64,000 bases of DNA from Algoriphagus sp. Y33 (GCF_014838715.1 NZ_CP061947.1:4640001-4704000), one strand, 5' to 3'; shown: positions 1 through 9,836, counted from the stretch's first letter. Made by a program: numbers and translations. Notes: a model not told the origin generated them from the letters alone.

Positions 1-872
1 CTTTTGCCTGTCAGGAGATTTTTAATAGGATGATTCAAACCTCGATGACCATGATGCATTTTGTAAGTAGATATACCGCAGGACTCGGCTAGTATCTGAT
101 GCCCAAGACAAATACCAAATACGGGCTTACCGGTTTCTAAAATATCCTTGGTAGTTTTTACAGCATATTCCATTACAGCAGGGTCCCCAGGACCGTTGGA
201 TAAAAAATAGGCGTTGGGAGCCCATTCTTCCATTTCAGCTAATGTAGCCTTGGCTGGAAACACTTTACAATACACACCACGATCTGCCAAGTTCCTAAGG
301 ATGTTCTTTTTGATACCAAAATCCACACAGGCAACTTTAATAGAAGCGTTTTCGTCCCCATAAAAATATGGCTCCTGCGTGCAAACTGTAGAGGAAAGTT
401 CCAAACCATCCATATCCGGCACTTTATTCAGCTCGGCTTGTAAGCCCTCCAAATCATCTTGAAATTCAGAGCTGATGATCGCGTTCATAGCACCTTTTGA
501 GCGTAGATGTCTAACGAGCTTCCTAGTATCAATATCTGCTATCCCGGTAATTCCATTCTTCACTAGATAATCTTGAAGAGAACCCGATGCATCGAGACGG
601 GAGTAGACATCCGAAAAGGTATTGACTACAATACCACCGATGGTAGGATGATCGGACTCAACTTCTTCATCAATCACGCCATAATTACCGATGTGTGAAG
701 TGGTAGTTACAATAATTTGGCCGGTATAGGATGGGTCCGTGTAGATTTCCTGATAGCCGGTCATACCGGTGTTGAAGCAAATCTCACCACCATTTGTACC
801 GGGATTACCAATCAGGGAGCCATGAAAGACTGTCCCATCTGCCAAGAGTAAAGTTGCTTTTTGTTTGATCAT
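1..872 (-). CDS. carA: Carbamoyl-phosphate synthase small subunit (glutaminase), C-terminus outside window
   Basis: Glutamine-hydrolysing subunit that passes ammonia to CarB for carbamoyl phosphate, feeding arginine and pyrimidine synthesis in the cytoplasm. 290 codons are visible from the ATG at 872; the family is usually about 360-380 aa, so roughly 80 residues, including the catalytic His/Glu pair, lie beyond position 1. The N-terminal CarA domain (MIKQKATLLLADGT, then FNTGMTGYQE) and the class I amidotransferase nucleophile elbow GICLGHQ with Cys255 are present. It lies downstream of rplQ but is separated from it by a terminator and has its own probable -7 box. Identity is secure. Confidence 0.95.
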   Translation of the reverse strand, partial: MIKQKATLLLADGTVFHGSLIGNPGTNGGEICFNTGMTGYQEIYTDPSYTGQIIVTTTSHIGNYGVIDEEVESDHPTIGGIVVNTFSDVYSRLDASGSLQDYLVKNGITGIADIDTRKLVRHLRSKGAMNAIISSEFQDDLEGLQAELNKVPDMDGLELSSTVCTQEPYFYGDENASIKVACVDFGIKKNILRNLADRGVYCKVFPAKATLAEMEEWAPNAYFLSNGPGDPAVMEYAVKTTKDILETGKPVFGICLGHQILAESCGISTYKMHHGHRGLNHPIKNLLTGK

Positions 873-889
873 TTTGCTAAATAATTGCC

Positions 890-897
890 CAAAGTTA
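890..897 (-). promoter_or_regulatory. Probable -7 box for carA
   Basis: TAACTTTG on the minus strand matches the Bacteroidota -7 consensus TAnnTTTG and lies 17 bases before the carA ATG, just after the rplQ terminator. The expected -33 TTTG is not present at 19-20 bases spacing, so this is a half-match only. Confidence 0.45.
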
Positions 898-933
898 AAT
901 ATTTATTGGGAAGGAAGATAAATGAAAAGGGTA

Positions 934-966
934 TAAAAAAAGGATTGAACAAATGTCCAATCCTTT
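934..966 (-). terminator. Terminator after rplQ
   Basis: Inverted repeat AAAGGATTG / CAATCCTTT with a 10-base loop. On the minus strand the stem is followed by seven T. It lies 24 bases after the rplQ stop codon and ends the S10/spc/alpha ribosomal cluster before carA. Confidence 0.85.
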
Positions 967-990
967 CAATATCTTAAAGTCACTGATCAC

Positions 991-1545
991 TTATTTGTTA
1001 TCAGTTTCTTCTTCAACTGAGTCAGCGGAAGCTTCAGGAGCCTTAGGCTCTTCTGCAGTTTTAGCCTGAGCTTCTTCTTGTGTGGCCTCTGCTTTTGCAG
1101 TATCCTCAGAACCAGCCGATTTGCCAGAACCTCTACGAGATCTTCTGGTAGATTTCTTAGCCGGTTTCGCATCTTTCAACATCAATTCGTTGAAATCCAC
1201 TAATTCGATGATACACATTTCGGCGTTATCACCTAATCTAAACCCAGTTTTAATAATTCTGGTATATCCACCCGGACGGGTAGCTACCTTAGAGATTACT
1301 TCACCGAAAAGTTCGATGATAGCTTCCTTATTTTTCAAATAAGCGAAAGCCATCCGTCTATTATGCGTAGTATCTTCTTTAGCTCTTGTCACCAGTGGCT
1401 CCAAATACTTCTTCAATTCTTTTGCCTTGGCAAGCGTGGTTGAGATACGCTTGTGAAGAATCAGCGAAGTTGCCATATTAGAAAGCATTGCTTTTCTATG
1501 AGCGGCCTTCCTTCCAAGGTGGTTAAATTTCTTACCGTGTCTCAT
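991..1545 (-). CDS. rplQ: Large ribosomal subunit protein L17 (bL17)
   Basis: Structural protein of the 50S subunit near the exit tunnel. The N-terminus [12 protein letters not shown] is invariant in the family, and the conserved fold occupies about residues 1-118. At 184 aa it is clearly longer than the roughly 120-130 aa of most bacteria. The extra 60 residues are first Lys/Arg-Ser rich and then Ala/Glu rich (for example EEPKAPEA), predicted disordered; such tails are common in Bacteroidota. It starts 6 bases after the rpoA stop and is the last gene of the ribosomal cluster. Confidence 0.97.
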   Translation of the reverse strand: MRHGKKFNHLGRKAAHRKAMLSNMATSLILHKRISTTLAKAKELKKYLEPLVTRAKEDTTHNRRMAFAYLKNKEAIIELFGEVISKVATRPGGYTRIIKTGFRLGDNAEMCIIELVDFNELMLKDAKPAKKSTRRSRRGSGKSAGSEDTAKAEATQEEAQAKTAEEPKAPEASADSVEEETDNK

Positions 1546-1551
1546 TATTAG

Positions 1552-2541
1552 TTATTCTTCATCAAGTTTATACTTAGAAATATCCATCCCGAAGGTCAGG
1601 CTTTTTTCTTGGATAAGTTGCTCAAGTTCAGCTAGGGACTTCTTCCCAAAATTTCGGAATTTCATCATATCAGAAATCTCAAGTTTGGCAAGGTCACCCA
1701 AAGTCTTCACATCAGCAGCTTTAAGACAATTGAACGCTCTAACCGAAAGGTCAAGATCAGCCAATGAAGTCTTAAGAAGCTTCCTCATATGCAAGAACTC
1801 TTCGTCAATTGGTTCCGGCTCCGCTACTCCTGTTGAATCCAAAACCATAGTTTGGTCAGAGAACAACATAAAGTGCTGGATAAGGATTTTGGCAGATTCC
1901 TGAAGCGCTTTTTCCGGGTGGATAGAGCCGTCAGTGGAAACTTCCATGATCAACTTTTCGAAGTCAGTCTTCTGTTCTACACGCGTATTCTCAACGCTGT
2001 ATTTCACATTTTTAATAGGAGTGAAAACTGCATCAATGGCGATAGTACCGAATATCTGCTCTTTTGGTTTGGATTCTTCAGCTGGTAGATACCCTCTTCC
2101 CTTTTCCATCGTCAATTCGATCTCAAAGTTCTTAGTCTCGTCAATATGACAGATTATCAACTCTGGATTCAAGATTTCGAAAGAAGAAGTGAACTTGGCA
2201 ATGTCCCCTGCAGTGAAAACAGATTGATTTTTAATCTCTACAGTGATTTTTCCGTCAAATGCTTCGTGCACCTTCTTGAATCTCACTTGCTTTAGGTTCA
2301 AAATAATATCTGTAACGTCTTCAACTACACCTTCGATGGTCGAAAACTCATGCACTACACCGGGAATCTTGATAGCGGTGATGGCATAACCTTCCAAGGA
2401 AGAAAGCAAAATTCTTCTCAGGGCGTTACCGATTGTAACTCCATAGCCTTTTTCGAGTGGTTTGAAAGTGAATAAGCCATGAAAATCATCGGCCTTTTCC
2501 ATCACCACTTTCTCGGGCATTTGAAATGCTAGTATGGACAT
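1552..2541 (-). CDS. rpoA: DNA-directed RNA polymerase subunit alpha
   Basis: Alpha subunit, whose dimer nucleates assembly of core RNA polymerase. The N-terminal dimerisation domain covers about residues 1-235 ([20 protein letters not shown] region), followed by an acidic linker (AEPEPIDEE) and the C-terminal DNA/activator-binding domain at about 255-320 (RAFNCLK, then [10 protein letters not shown]). 329 aa is normal. It sits in the usual alpha-operon position between rpsD and rplQ, so transcription is coupled to ribosomal proteins S13, S11, S4 and L17. Confidence 0.98.
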   Translation of the reverse strand: MSILAFQMPEKVVMEKADDFHGLFTFKPLEKGYGVTIGNALRRILLSSLEGYAITAIKIPGVVHEFSTIEGVVEDVTDIILNLKQVRFKKVHEAFDGKITVEIKNQSVFTAGDIAKFTSSFEILNPELIICHIDETKNFEIELTMEKGRGYLPAEESKPKEQIFGTIAIDAVFTPIKNVKYSVENTRVEQKTDFEKLIMEVSTDGSIHPEKALQESAKILIQHFMLFSDQTMVLDSTGVAEPEPIDEEFLHMRKLLKTSLADLDLSVRAFNCLKAADVKTLGDLAKLEISDMMKFRNFGKKSLAELEQLIQEKSLTFGMDISKYKLDEE

Positions 2542-2580
2542 ATATCTCGTTCTTTTTTAAAAGCTGAAAATAGTAAAATA

Positions 2581-3186
2581 TTACTTAGAGTATAGTTCGA
2601 CAATGAGTTGCTCCTTGATATTCTCAGGAATATCATCTCTGCCCGGAACACTGACGAATTTGCCGGTCAATGAAGTACCATCCCACTCTAACCAGGAATA
2701 TTTATTGGCACCTCTACCTGCTAAGCTACTAGTGATCGCTTCTAGAGATTTAGATCTTTCTCTCACAGAAACTACATCACCCGGCTTAAGAGTAAACGAA
2801 GGAATATTAACCACCTCACCGTTTACAAGCACATGCTTGTGGGAAACTAGTTGTCTAGCACCTCTTCTGGTAGGGGAAATTCCCAATCTATATACCGTGT
2901 TGTCCAATCTTGCTTCTAGAAGCTGAAGAAGGTTTTCCCCGGTGATTCCAGATTTTCTGGAAGCAATATCAAACATCTTCGCGAATTGTCTCTCCAATAC
3001 TCCGTAGATGTATTTTGCTTTTTGCTTCTCAGCAAGCTGGATTGCGTATTCAGACTGCTTTTTTCTTCTACCCCTTCCATGCATGCCTGGAGGATAGTTT
3101 TTCTTTGCAAGTGCTTTGCTATGCCCCTCAATAGCTTCGCCAAATTTTCTGGCAATCTTTGATTTAGGACCTGTATATCTAGCCAT
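2581..3186 (-). CDS. rpsD: Small ribosomal subunit protein S4 (uS4)
   Basis: Primary 16S rRNA-binding protein of the 30S body and, in other bacteria, repressor of the alpha operon. 201 aa. The N-terminus [17 protein letters not shown] lacks the zinc-binding cysteines seen in some S4 proteins. The S4 RNA-binding domain starts near residue 90 ([11 protein letters not shown], then [15 protein letters not shown]). It follows rpsK by 18 bases and precedes rpoA by 39 bases. Whether it autoregulates here cannot be read from the sequence. Confidence 0.98.
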   Translation of the reverse strand: MARYTGPKSKIARKFGEAIEGHSKALAKKNYPPGMHGRGRRKKQSEYAIQLAEKQKAKYIYGVLERQFAKMFDIASRKSGITGENLLQLLEARLDNTVYRLGISPTRRGARQLVSHKHVLVNGEVVNIPSFTLKPGDVVSVRERSKSLEAITSSLAGRGANKYSWLEWDGTSLTGKFVSVPGRDDIPENIKEQLIVELYSK

Positions 3187-3204
3187 TGTATTACAATTTT
3201 ATGA

Positions 3205-3603
3205 TTAAACTCTTCTACGCTTAGGAGGACGACAGCCATTGTGTGGCATTGGAGTCACATCGATGATCGTAGTCACGTCCAATCCTACATTTTGCAATGT
3301 TCTGATCGCTGATTCACGACCAGATCCCGGACCTTTTACAAACACTTCGATTTTTCTCAAACCTAAGTCATATGCTACCTGTCCACAGTTCTGTGCGGCC
3401 ATCTGTGCTGCGTAAGGAGTATTTTTCTTAGAACCTCTGAAACCCATTTTACCGGCAGAAGCCCAAGATATTACTTGACCTGCATTGTTGGTAAGAGAGA
3501 TAATGATGTTGTTGAAGGATGCTCTGATGTGAGCTTGACCTACAGCTTCTACCTTTACTACTCTTTTTTTACCTTTTGCTTTATCGTTTCTTTTCTGAGC
3601 CAT
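3205..3603 (-). CDS. rpsK: Small ribosomal subunit protein S11 (uS11)
   Basis: 30S platform protein that helps form the mRNA-binding E-site region with S7. 132 aa, full length. Diagnostic segments are [11 protein letters not shown], the [14 protein letters not shown] stretch and the C-terminal [13 protein letters not shown]. The first 15 residues are a basic leader. It lies 15 bases after rpsM and 18 bases before rpsD in the alpha operon. Confidence 0.98.
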   Translation of the reverse strand: MAQKRNDKAKGKKRVVKVEAVGQAHIRASFNNIIISLTNNAGQVISWASAGKMGFRGSKKNTPYAAQMAAQNCGQVAYDLGLRKIEVFVKGPGSGRESAIRTLQNVGLDVTTIIDVTPMPHNGCRPPKRRRV

Positions 3604-3618
3604 AATCTAAATCAGGTT

Positions 3619-3996
3619 TTATTTAGTTGCCTTCTTCTTGTTAGCAACTGTTTTTCTCTTACCCTTCCTTGTTCTGGCGTTGTTCTTGGTATGTTGACCA
3701 CGAACCGGAAGTCCTTTTCTGTGTCTCAAACCTCTATAGCAACCGATGTCTTGTAGTCGCTTGATGTTCAATTGGATCTCTGACTTTAATACACCTTCGG
3801 TTCTGAACTCTTCAGCAATAATATTACGGATAGCAGTCGACTCATCGTCATCCCACTCACCTGCTTTTTTATCGAAAGAGATACCGGCCTTGGTCAGGAT
3901 AGCTTTGGCTGCACTTCTACCTATTCCGAAGATATAGGTAAGTCCGATTACGCCACGCTTATTGTCTGGTATGTCTACACCTGCAATTCTAGCCAT
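3619..3996 (-). CDS. rpsM: Small ribosomal subunit protein S13 (uS13)
   Basis: 30S head protein that contacts the P-site tRNA and forms bridges to the 50S subunit. 125 aa with the family start [15 protein letters not shown], a helix-two-turn-helix region ([14 protein letters not shown]) and the basic C-terminal tail [14 protein letters not shown] that reaches the tRNA. It begins only 3 bases after the rpmJ stop, so the two are surely co-translated. Confidence 0.98.
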   Translation of the reverse strand: MARIAGVDIPDNKRGVIGLTYIFGIGRSAAKAILTKAGISFDKKAGEWDDDESTAIRNIIAEEFRTEGVLKSEIQLNIKRLQDIGCYRGLRHRKGLPVRGQHTKNNARTRKGKRKTVANKKKATK

Positions 3997-3999
3997 AAT

Positions 4000-4116
4000 T
4001 TAACCTTGTCTTTGTTTAAACTTAGGATTCTTCTTATTGATGACATACAATACCCCTTTTCTACGGATAAGTTTGCAGTCAGCACTTCTCTTTTTGATGG
4101 ATGTTTTTACTTTCAT
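4000..4116 (-). CDS. rpmJ: Large ribosomal subunit protein L36 (bL36)
   Basis: A 38-residue 50S protein. It begins [20 protein letters not shown] and ends [10 protein letters not shown], the typical bL36 ends. Only Cys14 of the CxxC...C...H zinc site of C+ bL36 remains, so this is a zinc-free form. The gene lies between infA (7 bases upstream) and rpsM (3 bases downstream), the standard place in the spc/alpha cluster. Confidence 0.97.
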   Translation of the reverse strand: MKVKTSIKKRSADCKLIRRKGVLYVINKKNPKFKQRQG

Positions 4117-4123
4117 CTCAGTC

Positions 4124-4342
4124 TTATTTATATCGATATACAATTCTGCCTTTACTTAAATCATAGGGAGACAGTTCCAATTTAACTCGATCACCAGGAA
4201 GGATCTTTATATAATTCATCCTCATCTTACCGGATATATGGGCGATCAGTTGATGTCCATTCTCCAGTTCCACTTTGAACATCGCATTAGACAATGCTTC
4301 CTTGATGGTACCGTCTTGCTCTATTGATGTTTGCTTGGCCAT
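4124..4342 (-). CDS. infA: Translation initiation factor IF-1
   Basis: Small OB-fold (S1-like) factor that blocks the 30S A site during initiation together with IF-2 and IF-3. 72 aa, the usual length. The core is seen as [15 protein letters not shown], then [20 protein letters not shown] and the end KGRIVYRYK. It starts 1 base after the map stop codon, so expression is coupled to methionine aminopeptidase, as in many bacteria. Confidence 0.98.
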   Translation of the reverse strand: MAKQTSIEQDGTIKEALSNAMFKVELENGHQLIAHISGKMRMNYIKILPGDRVKLELSPYDLSKGRIVYRYK

Positions 4343-4343
4343 A

Positions 4344-5117
4344 TTAGAATTTAAAATTCTCTTCTATGTATTTATGAGAGGTTAATACCTCTGTTCTGTC
4401 TTCAAATATCGCTACTGTGTGCTCATAATGTGCAGAAGGCTTCCTATCCGCTGTGCGAATAGTCCATCCATCACGCTCTTGGACAATATTCCGTGTTCCA
4501 AGATTGATCATGGGCTCGATAGCGATCACCATTCCATCTTTCAGTAAAGGGCCGCTTCCTTTCTTTCCGTAATTGGGAACTTCAGGTGACTCATGCAATT
4601 TTTTGCCCAAACCATGTCCGACAAGCTCTCTAACTACGGTGTAGCCCTTAGCTTCCACAAACTTCTGGATGGCATTACCTATATCACCTATTCTTTTCCC
4701 AAAGACAGCCTGCTCAATTCCAATGTAAAGAGAATCTTTGGTGGTCTTAAGTAATGCTTTAACAGCAGGAGAGACCTCACCAATAGGGTACGTATAAGCG
4801 GAATCGCTATGAAAACCTTGGTGAAAGACTCCACAATCTACTGAGATTATATCGCCATCTTTCAATTCATATTCACTGGGAAAACCATGTACTACTACTT
4901 CATTTACAGAAATACACAGTGAAGAAGGAAATCCATTGTAGCCCTTAAAAGAAGGCACTCCATTATGATCCCTGATAAACTCCTCAGCTATTTTGTCCAG
5001 AAAAGAGGTCTTTACCCCTTCCTTGATATGTTTCGCCACTTCCCCATGGGCTTTGGCTAGTATATCGGCACTTTCTTTTATTAACTTAACTTCATCAGAA
5101 GTCTTGTAATTGATCAT
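4344..5117 (-). CDS. map: Methionine aminopeptidase, type I
   Basis: Removes the N-terminal methionine of new proteins using two metal ions. 257 aa from ATG 5117 ([13 protein letters not shown]); a TTG three codons upstream at 5126 is possible but would overlap secY and is less likely. Metal ligands of the pita-bread fold are recognisable: D in SVDCGVF, D in [10 protein letters not shown] in [12 protein letters not shown] in AIEPM and the final E in YEHTVAI. The start lies 1 base after the secY stop, and the gene is followed after 1 base by infA. Confidence 0.97.
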   Translation of the reverse strand: MINYKTSDEVKLIKESADILAKAHGEVAKHIKEGVKTSFLDKIAEEFIRDHNGVPSFKGYNGFPSSLCISVNEVVVHGFPSEYELKDGDIISVDCGVFHQGFHSDSAYTYPIGEVSPAVKALLKTTKDSLYIGIEQAVFGKRIGDIGNAIQKFVEAKGYTVVRELVGHGLGKKLHESPEVPNYGKKGSGPLLKDGMVIAIEPMINLGTRNIVQERDGWTIRTADRKPSAHYEHTVAIFEDRTEVLTSHKYIEENFKF

Positions 5118-5118
5118 C

Positions 5119-6438
5119 TTAGGCAACTTGGTAATTAGAAGGGTTATTCTTCACATTACCACTCTTCATCATGCCTTCGTAATGTCTCATTAACAAATAA
5201 CTTTCGATCTGTCTCAAGGTATCCATTATCACACCTACCATGATAAGTAATGAGGTCCCTCCATAGAAATAAGAGAATTCTTGACCAACTCCCGCAATAA
5301 CAGCTACAGCAGGAAGAATAGCAACAACTGATAATAAAATGGAGCCCGGCAATGTGATCTTGGAAATAATCCCATCAATGAATTCAGAGGTAGGAGCTCC
5401 CGGCTTGATACCAGGAACAAAACCACCGTTTCTTTTCATGTCCTCGGCTATCTGTTCCGGATTTACCGTAATAGCAGTATAGAAGAACGTAAATAGAATA
5501 ATCAACACGGCAAACAATACATTGTACTGCCATGAGATAGGATTACTAAATGTTGCACCTATATAATTGGCTATCTCATTGTCCTGTGCCCAAATCTGCG
5601 CAATAAGAGCTGGGACAAACATCAGAGACTGTGCAAAGATAATTGGCATTACACCTGAAGCATTTACCTTGATCGGTATATACTGTCGCTGGCCGCCGTA
5701 TACTTTACCTCCTACTACCTGCTTAGCATATTGTACCGGAATTCTCCTTGTCGCCTCAGTCAAAGCAATCACTCCTACTACAACAAAGAACAACACTGCA
5801 GCCTCGATAATCAGAAGTAACATACCTGAGGTGCCCTTCTCAAGACCCTCTGCGATAATCGCTCCGGGAAATCTGGATATGATACCGATCATAATGAGCA
5901 TTGAGATACCGTTACCAATGCCTTTCTCTGTGATTTTCTCTCCCAACCACATACAGAACATAGTGCCTGCTGAAAGTAAAACCAAAGAACTAAACATAAA
6001 TAGGGTCGAGCTAATCATCACCGCTCCAGTAGGTAATATGGTAGCAGAAACGTAGCCAATACCTTGCGCCACTGTAATCAGGATTGTCAAAACCCGAGTG
6101 ATCTGATTGATTCTCTTTCTTCCAGATTCACCCTCTTTTTGCATTTTCTGAAAATATGGTACTCCGACAGTCAATAACTGCAACACAATGGAAGCAGATA
6201 TATATGGCATAATACCTAGACCGAAGATAGATGCGTTACTGAACGCTCCACCGAGGAAAGTATCGATCAATCCAAAGATCCCCTCCGGGGCATCTCCTAA
6301 ACGAGAAGGATCAACGCCTGGAAGAACTATGAATGACCCCAATCTGAATATGATCAGAAAACCGACCGTATTCATGATTCTAACTCTAAGATCTTCGATA
6401 GAGAAAATGTTCTTAACTGTCGAAATAAACTTTTTCAT
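5119..6438 (-). CDS. secY: Preprotein translocase channel subunit SecY
   Basis: Central pore of the Sec translocon in the inner membrane, working with SecE (encoded at 30,862) and SecA. 439 aa with ten predicted membrane helices. Family landmarks are the N-terminal FRLGSFIVLPGVD, the plug-proximal FGLGIMPYISASIVLQLL, the cytosolic loop RRIPVQYAKQ and the GGFVPGIKPG loop that contacts SecA. It lies 4 bases after rplO and 1 base before map, the usual spc-operon position. Confidence 0.98.
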   Translation of the reverse strand: MKKFISTVKNIFSIEDLRVRIMNTVGFLIIFRLGSFIVLPGVDPSRLGDAPEGIFGLIDTFLGGAFSNASIFGLGIMPYISASIVLQLLTVGVPYFQKMQKEGESGRKRINQITRVLTILITVAQGIGYVSATILPTGAVMISSTLFMFSSLVLLSAGTMFCMWLGEKITEKGIGNGISMLIMIGIISRFPGAIIAEGLEKGTSGMLLLIIEAAVLFFVVVGVIALTEATRRIPVQYAKQVVGGKVYGGQRQYIPIKVNASGVMPIIFAQSLMFVPALIAQIWAQDNEIANYIGATFSNPISWQYNVLFAVLIILFTFFYTAITVNPEQIAEDMKRNGGFVPGIKPGAPTSEFIDGIISKITLPGSILLSVVAILPAVAVIAGVGQEFSYFYGGTSLLIMVGVIMDTLRQIESYLLMRHYEGMMKSGNVKNNPSNYQVA

Positions 6439-6442
6439 TAAA

Positions 6443-6889
6443 TTAAATTGTGTTTACCGTTCCACCCAATTTCTCAATAGCTGCTACTGCAGTTGCTGAA
6501 AATTTATGGGCTGACACGTCTAATTTGGCCTTCAAATCACCTCCACCGAGGATTTTGATTTTATCATTCTTGGAGGCGATACCATGAGAAACCATAGCTT
6601 CCATGTTTACTACTTCAAGACTGTATTGCTCGGCAAGACCTTGCAATGTATCCAAATTTACCGGTTTGAACTCAATTCTGTTCAAGCTTTTGAAGCCAAA
6701 TTTAGGAACTCTTCTCTGAAGTGGCATTTGACCGCCTTCAAAACCCAGTTTACTTTTGTATCCAGATCTTGATTTTGCTCCTTTGTGACCTCTTGTAGAA
6801 GTTCCACCTCTACCCGAACCTGTACCTCTACCAATTCTCTTGCGATTTTTGGTAGATCCTTCAGCTGGTGTTAATGTATGCAGTTTCAT
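6443..6889 (-). CDS. rplO: Large ribosomal subunit protein L15 (uL15)
   Basis: Late-assembly 50S protein. 148 aa. The Gly/Arg-rich N-terminal extension (GRGTGSGRGGTSTRGHKG) that threads into 23S rRNA and the FEGGQMPLQRRVPKFGF segment are diagnostic; a globular C-terminal domain follows. It is 2 bases downstream of rpmD and 4 bases upstream of secY. Confidence 0.97.
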   Translation of the reverse strand: MKLHTLTPAEGSTKNRKRIGRGTGSGRGGTSTRGHKGAKSRSGYKSKLGFEGGQMPLQRRVPKFGFKSLNRIEFKPVNLDTLQGLAEQYSLEVVNMEAMVSHGIASKNDKIKILGGGDLKAKLDVSAHKFSATAVAAIEKLGGTVNTI

Positions 6890-6891
6890 AA

Positions 6892-7071
6892 TTAAGCTTC
6901 CTCCACTTTTACAAGGTGATTAACTTTATTTACCATACCTGCAATCTGAGGTGTATTCTCTACGACCACTGATTTGCTGATACGCCCTAGACCCAACGCA
7001 GTAATGGTTGCTTTCTGATCCTTAGGCCTCTTTATGGTACTTTTCGTTTGCGTGATTTTGATCTTAGCCAT
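6892..7071 (-). CDS. rpmD: Large ribosomal subunit protein L30 (uL30)
   Basis: 59-residue 50S protein beginning [20 protein letters not shown], with the typical segment [12 protein letters not shown] and ending HLVKVEEA. Length and position between rpsE (5 bases upstream) and rplO (2 bases downstream) are standard. Confidence 0.96.
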   Translation of the reverse strand: MAKIKITQTKSTIKRPKDQKATITALGLGRISKSVVVENTPQIAGMVNKVNHLVKVEEA

Positions 7072-7076
7072 GATGA

Positions 7077-7595
7077 TTATCCGTTAAATACTTTAGACAT
7101 TTTAACGCCTCTCTGCTGTGAAACAGCGATAGCATCTCTTAGCTGAACCAACGCCTCAATAGTAGCTTTCACTACGTTGTGAGGATTGGATGATCCTTTG
7201 GATTTTGCCAATACGTCTGTAACGCCTGCACTCTCCAATACGGCACGCATTGCACCACCTGCAATAACGCCTGTACCTGCCGCTGCCGGTTTGATCAAAA
7301 CAAATCCTCCACCGTATTTTCCAATCTGCTCATGAGGGATAGTACCCTTCAAAATTGGTACTTTCACCAAGTTTTTCTTTGCGTCTTCGATACCCTTAGT
7401 AATTGCATCTGTTACTTCATTGGCTTTACCCAATCCGTAACCTACAACACCTTGGCCATCTCCTACTACAACTATTGCTGAAAAAGAGAATCTTCTACCG
7501 CCTTTTACCACTTTGGCAACTCGGTTGATAGCTACTACTTTTTCCTTTAAATCTGTATCTGTCGCCCTGATAGGCTTTCTTCTTAGTTGAGACAT
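7077..7595 (-). CDS. rpsE: Small ribosomal subunit protein S5 (uS5)
   Basis: 30S protein at the mRNA entry site and the S4/S5 interface that affects decoding accuracy. 172 aa. The N-terminal dsRNA-binding-like domain has [19 protein letters not shown] and [17 protein letters not shown]; the C-terminal domain has [15 protein letters not shown] and [11 protein letters not shown]. It lies 6 bases after rplR and 5 bases before rpmD. Confidence 0.98.
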   Translation of the reverse strand: MSQLRRKPIRATDTDLKEKVVAINRVAKVVKGGRRFSFSAIVVVGDGQGVVGYGLGKANEVTDAITKGIEDAKKNLVKVPILKGTIPHEQIGKYGGGFVLIKPAAAGTGVIAGGAMRAVLESAGVTDVLAKSKGSSNPHNVVKATIEALVQLRDAIAVSQQRGVKMSKVFNG

Positions 7596-7601
7596 AGCTT
7601 A

Positions 7602-7952
7602 TTAAAATTTAAGGCCTCCTTCTCTGGCACCTTCTGCCAAAGCTTTCACGTTCCCATGATACAAGTAGCCATTTCTGTCAAATACTACGGAATCTACTCC
7701 GTTTGCAACAGCTCTTTCAGCAAGTTTTTTACCTACTTCTTTGGATACTGATACATTGGCGTTAGCCTTTGCTCCCAATTCTTTGGAGGAAGCCTGTGCC
7801 AAAGTCTGACCTTTAAGATCATCGATAAGCTGAGCGTATATGCCAGTATTACTTTTGAAAACTGACAAACGAGGTCTGGAATCAGTACCGGAAATCTTTC
7901 TTCTGATACCCTGCTTGATTCTAAGTCTTCTGGAATTCCTATTAAATGCCAT
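7602..7952 (-). CDS. rplR: Large ribosomal subunit protein L18 (uL18)
   Basis: 5S rRNA-binding protein of the 50S central protuberance. 116 aa, normal length. [20 protein letters not shown] and the C-terminal [20 protein letters not shown] are the family signatures. It lies 6 bases from each neighbour (rplF upstream, rpsE downstream), consistent with one transcript. Confidence 0.97.
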   Translation of the reverse strand: MAFNRNSRRLRIKQGIRRKISGTDSRPRLSVFKSNTGIYAQLIDDLKGQTLAQASSKELGAKANANVSVSKEVGKKLAERAVANGVDSVVFDRNGYLYHGNVKALAEGAREGGLKF

Positions 7953-7958
7953 AACCTA

Positions 7959-8516
7959 TTATTTTTTAGCGGCAGTTTTACCAGCCTTACGTCTAACTTG
8001 TTCACCAACGAAGCGCACACCTTTTCCTTTGTAAGGTTCAACCTTACGAAGAGATCTGATTTTTGCAGCAACTTGTCCAATCAATTCTTTATCTATGGAT
8101 TCTAAGGTAATGATTGGGTTTTTACCTTTTGCAGTTTCAGCTTTAACAGCCACCTCATCAGGAAGCGCCATAAAGATGTTGTGAGAGTAACCAAGATTCA
8201 ATTCAAGAATCTGTCCTTGATTAGACGCCTTATAACCCACACCCACAAGCTCCAAATCCTTCTTATAGCCATCAGAGACACCTATCACCATATTGTTGAT
8301 AAGTGATCTATAAAGACCGTGAATGGACTTATGCCTTTTGGAATCTGTAGGTCTAGTGACAACTATTTCGCTGCCTTCTACTTTCACTGTAATATCAGGA
8401 TTTACATCCTGGGTCAGTGTACCCTTTGGACCTTTAACAGTCACAGTTCCATGAGCTGTAACGTCTACAGTAACACCGCCGGGTATATTTATTGGTTTTT
8501 TACCTATTCTAGACAT
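7959..8516 (-). CDS. rplF: Large ribosomal subunit protein L6 (uL6)
   Basis: 50S protein near the factor-binding site. 185 aa made of two similar domains: residues about 1-80 start MSRIGKKPINIPGGV and contain VKGPKGTLTQ, and the second contains GVGYKASNQGQILELNLGYS and PYKGKGVRFVGEQVRRK. It begins 9 bases after the rpsH stop and is followed by rplR after 6 bases. Confidence 0.98.
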   Translation of the reverse strand: MSRIGKKPINIPGGVTVDVTAHGTVTVKGPKGTLTQDVNPDITVKVEGSEIVVTRPTDSKRHKSIHGLYRSLINNMVIGVSDGYKKDLELVGVGYKASNQGQILELNLGYSHNIFMALPDEVAVKAETAKGKNPIITLESIDKELIGQVAAKIRSLRKVEPYKGKGVRFVGEQVRRKAGKTAAKK

Positions 8517-8525
8517 GATAGTAAA

Positions 8526-8921
8526 TTAGTATACGTAGCAAAGGACTTCTCCACCTACACCTTCAGTGCGGGCTTCCTTGTCTGTCATCACTCCCTTGGA
8601 AGTAGATACGATCGCTATACCAAGACCATTGATTACTCTTGGAAGCTCCGTATGCTTCACATATTTTCTCAAACCCGGCGTACTAACTCTCTTCAGGCTT
8701 ACAATTGCATTTTGCTTGGTAACGGGATTGAATTTCAGAGCAATTTTGATAGATCCCTGAGGACCATTTTCTTCAAACTTGTAATTCTGAATGTATCCTT
8801 TGTCATGCAATACTTTTGTAATCTCCTTCTTGATATTAGAAGCGGGTATTTCAACGATTCGGTGAGAAGCCTTGATGGCATTTCTCAACCTCGTCAGATA
8901 ATCAGCTATTGGATCAGTCAT
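8526..8921 (-). CDS. rpsH: Small ribosomal subunit protein S8 (uS8)
   Basis: Binds the central domain of 16S rRNA; in E. coli it also represses the spc operon. 131 aa, beginning [15 protein letters not shown] and ending with [22 protein letters not shown], the S8 signature. An 82-base gap separates it from rpsN, by far the widest inside the cluster, and it contains a TAACTTTG box. An internal promoter is therefore possible. Confidence 0.98.
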   Translation of the reverse strand: MTDPIADYLTRLRNAIKASHRIVEIPASNIKKEITKVLHDKGYIQNYKFEENGPQGSIKIALKFNPVTKQNAIVSLKRVSTPGLRKYVKHTELPRVINGLGIAIVSTSKGVMTDKEARTEGVGGEVLCYVY

Positions 8922-8958
8922 TGTATTTTATAGTCTAGCTACACCCATTTTGGGCGTG

Positions 8959-8966
8959 CAAAGTTA
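8959..8966 (-). promoter_or_regulatory. Possible internal -7 box before rpsH
   Basis: TAACTTTG on the minus strand, 37 bases before the rpsH ATG in the 82-base rpsN-rpsH gap. Nineteen bases upstream is TTTT rather than TTTG, so the -33 box is imperfect. It may supply extra transcription of the distal spc/alpha genes. Confidence 0.4.
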
Positions 8967-9003
8967 CGAATTGATTTTTAGAATAAAAACTACTGTCGTT
9001 ATT

Positions 9004-9273
9004 TTACCAGCTGGACTTAGTCACTCCAGGAATCTTGCCTGCTGAGGCCATTTCTCTGAAGGTTACCCTGTTGATACCGAACTTTCTCATATAGCCCTTA
9101 GGGCGACCGGTAAGTTTACATCTATTGTGAAGTCTTACCGGAGATGCGTTCTTAGGCAATTTATCAAGAGCTTCATAATCACCGGCTGCTTTCAGCGCGG
9201 CTCTTTTATCAGCATACTTGGCTACCAGACGCTCTCTTTTTCTCTCACGAGCTTTGATTGACTCTTTTGCCAT
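9004..9273 (-). CDS. rpsN: Small ribosomal subunit protein S14 (uS14), zinc-free form
   Basis: 30S head protein. 89 aa. The short zinc-binding S14 (about 61 aa with two CxxC pairs) is excluded: only one Cys is present and the length fits the C- type. Family segments are [17 protein letters not shown] and [20 protein letters not shown]. It follows rplE by 2 bases. Confidence 0.97.
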   Translation of the reverse strand: MAKESIKARERKRERLVAKYADKRAALKAAGDYEALDKLPKNASPVRLHNRCKLTGRPKGYMRKFGINRVTFREMASAGKIPGVTKSSW

Positions 9274-9275
9274 GA

Positions 9276-9836
9276 CTATTCTTCTTTAGTTTTTTTTACG
9301 AAAGGCATTCCGAAAGCCTTAAACAATTCTAAACTTTCTTCATCTGTTTTAGCAGAAGTTACGAAAGTAATGTCCATACCTGAAATTCTGTTGACTTTCT
9401 CAATGCTGATCTCTGGGAAGATAATTTGCTCCTGCACACCCAGTGTGTAGTTGCCTCTTCCGTCAAAACCTTTATCAGAGATGCCTTTGAAATCCCTTAC
9501 ACGCGGAAGTGCGATGGTGATCAAACGATCAAGAAATTCGTACATAGTCCGACCTCTTAAAGTCACCTTGGCTCCGATAGGCATTCCTTCTCTCAACTTA
9601 AAGTTGGAAACTGAAGTCTTTGCAATAGTCGAAACGGCTCTCTGACCTGTGATCAAAGAAAGTTCTTCTACACCTTGGTCAACCAATTTCTTGTCTGCTA
9701 CAGCAGCACCGATACCTTTGTTGAGAACAATTTTCTCCAACTTAGGCACCTGCATTACTGAAGTGTACTGGAACTTCTCTTTCAAAGCAGGGACGATTTC
9801 GTCCACATACTTTTGCTTGATTCTTGGATTAGCCAT
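9276..9836 (-). CDS. rplE: Large ribosomal subunit protein L5 (uL5)
   Basis: 5S rRNA-binding protein in the central protuberance that contacts P-site tRNA and bridges to S13. 186 aa. Typical segments are [32 protein letters not shown] and [16 protein letters not shown]. Its start overlaps the end of rplX by 8 bases, so the two are probably translationally coupled. Confidence 0.98.
   Translation of the reverse strand: MANPRIKQKYVDEIVPALKEKFQYTSVMQVPKLEKIVLNKGIGAAVADKKLVDQGVEELSLITGQRAVSTIAKTSVSNFKLREGMPIGAKVTLRGRTMYEFLDRLITIALPRVRDFKGISDKGFDGRGNYTLGVQEQIIFPEISIEKVNRISGMDITFVTSAKTDEESLELFKAFGMPFVKKTKEE

Noticed and set aside
5118..5126. Upstream TTG start for map giving MPKMINY
   Set aside because: It would overlap secY by 8 bases, while an ATG lies three codons downstream, directly after the secY stop, and gives the typical N-terminus.
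8319..8933. Plus-strand frame of 204 codons opposite rplF and rpsH
   Set aside because: Antisense shadow of two certain ribosomal genes.
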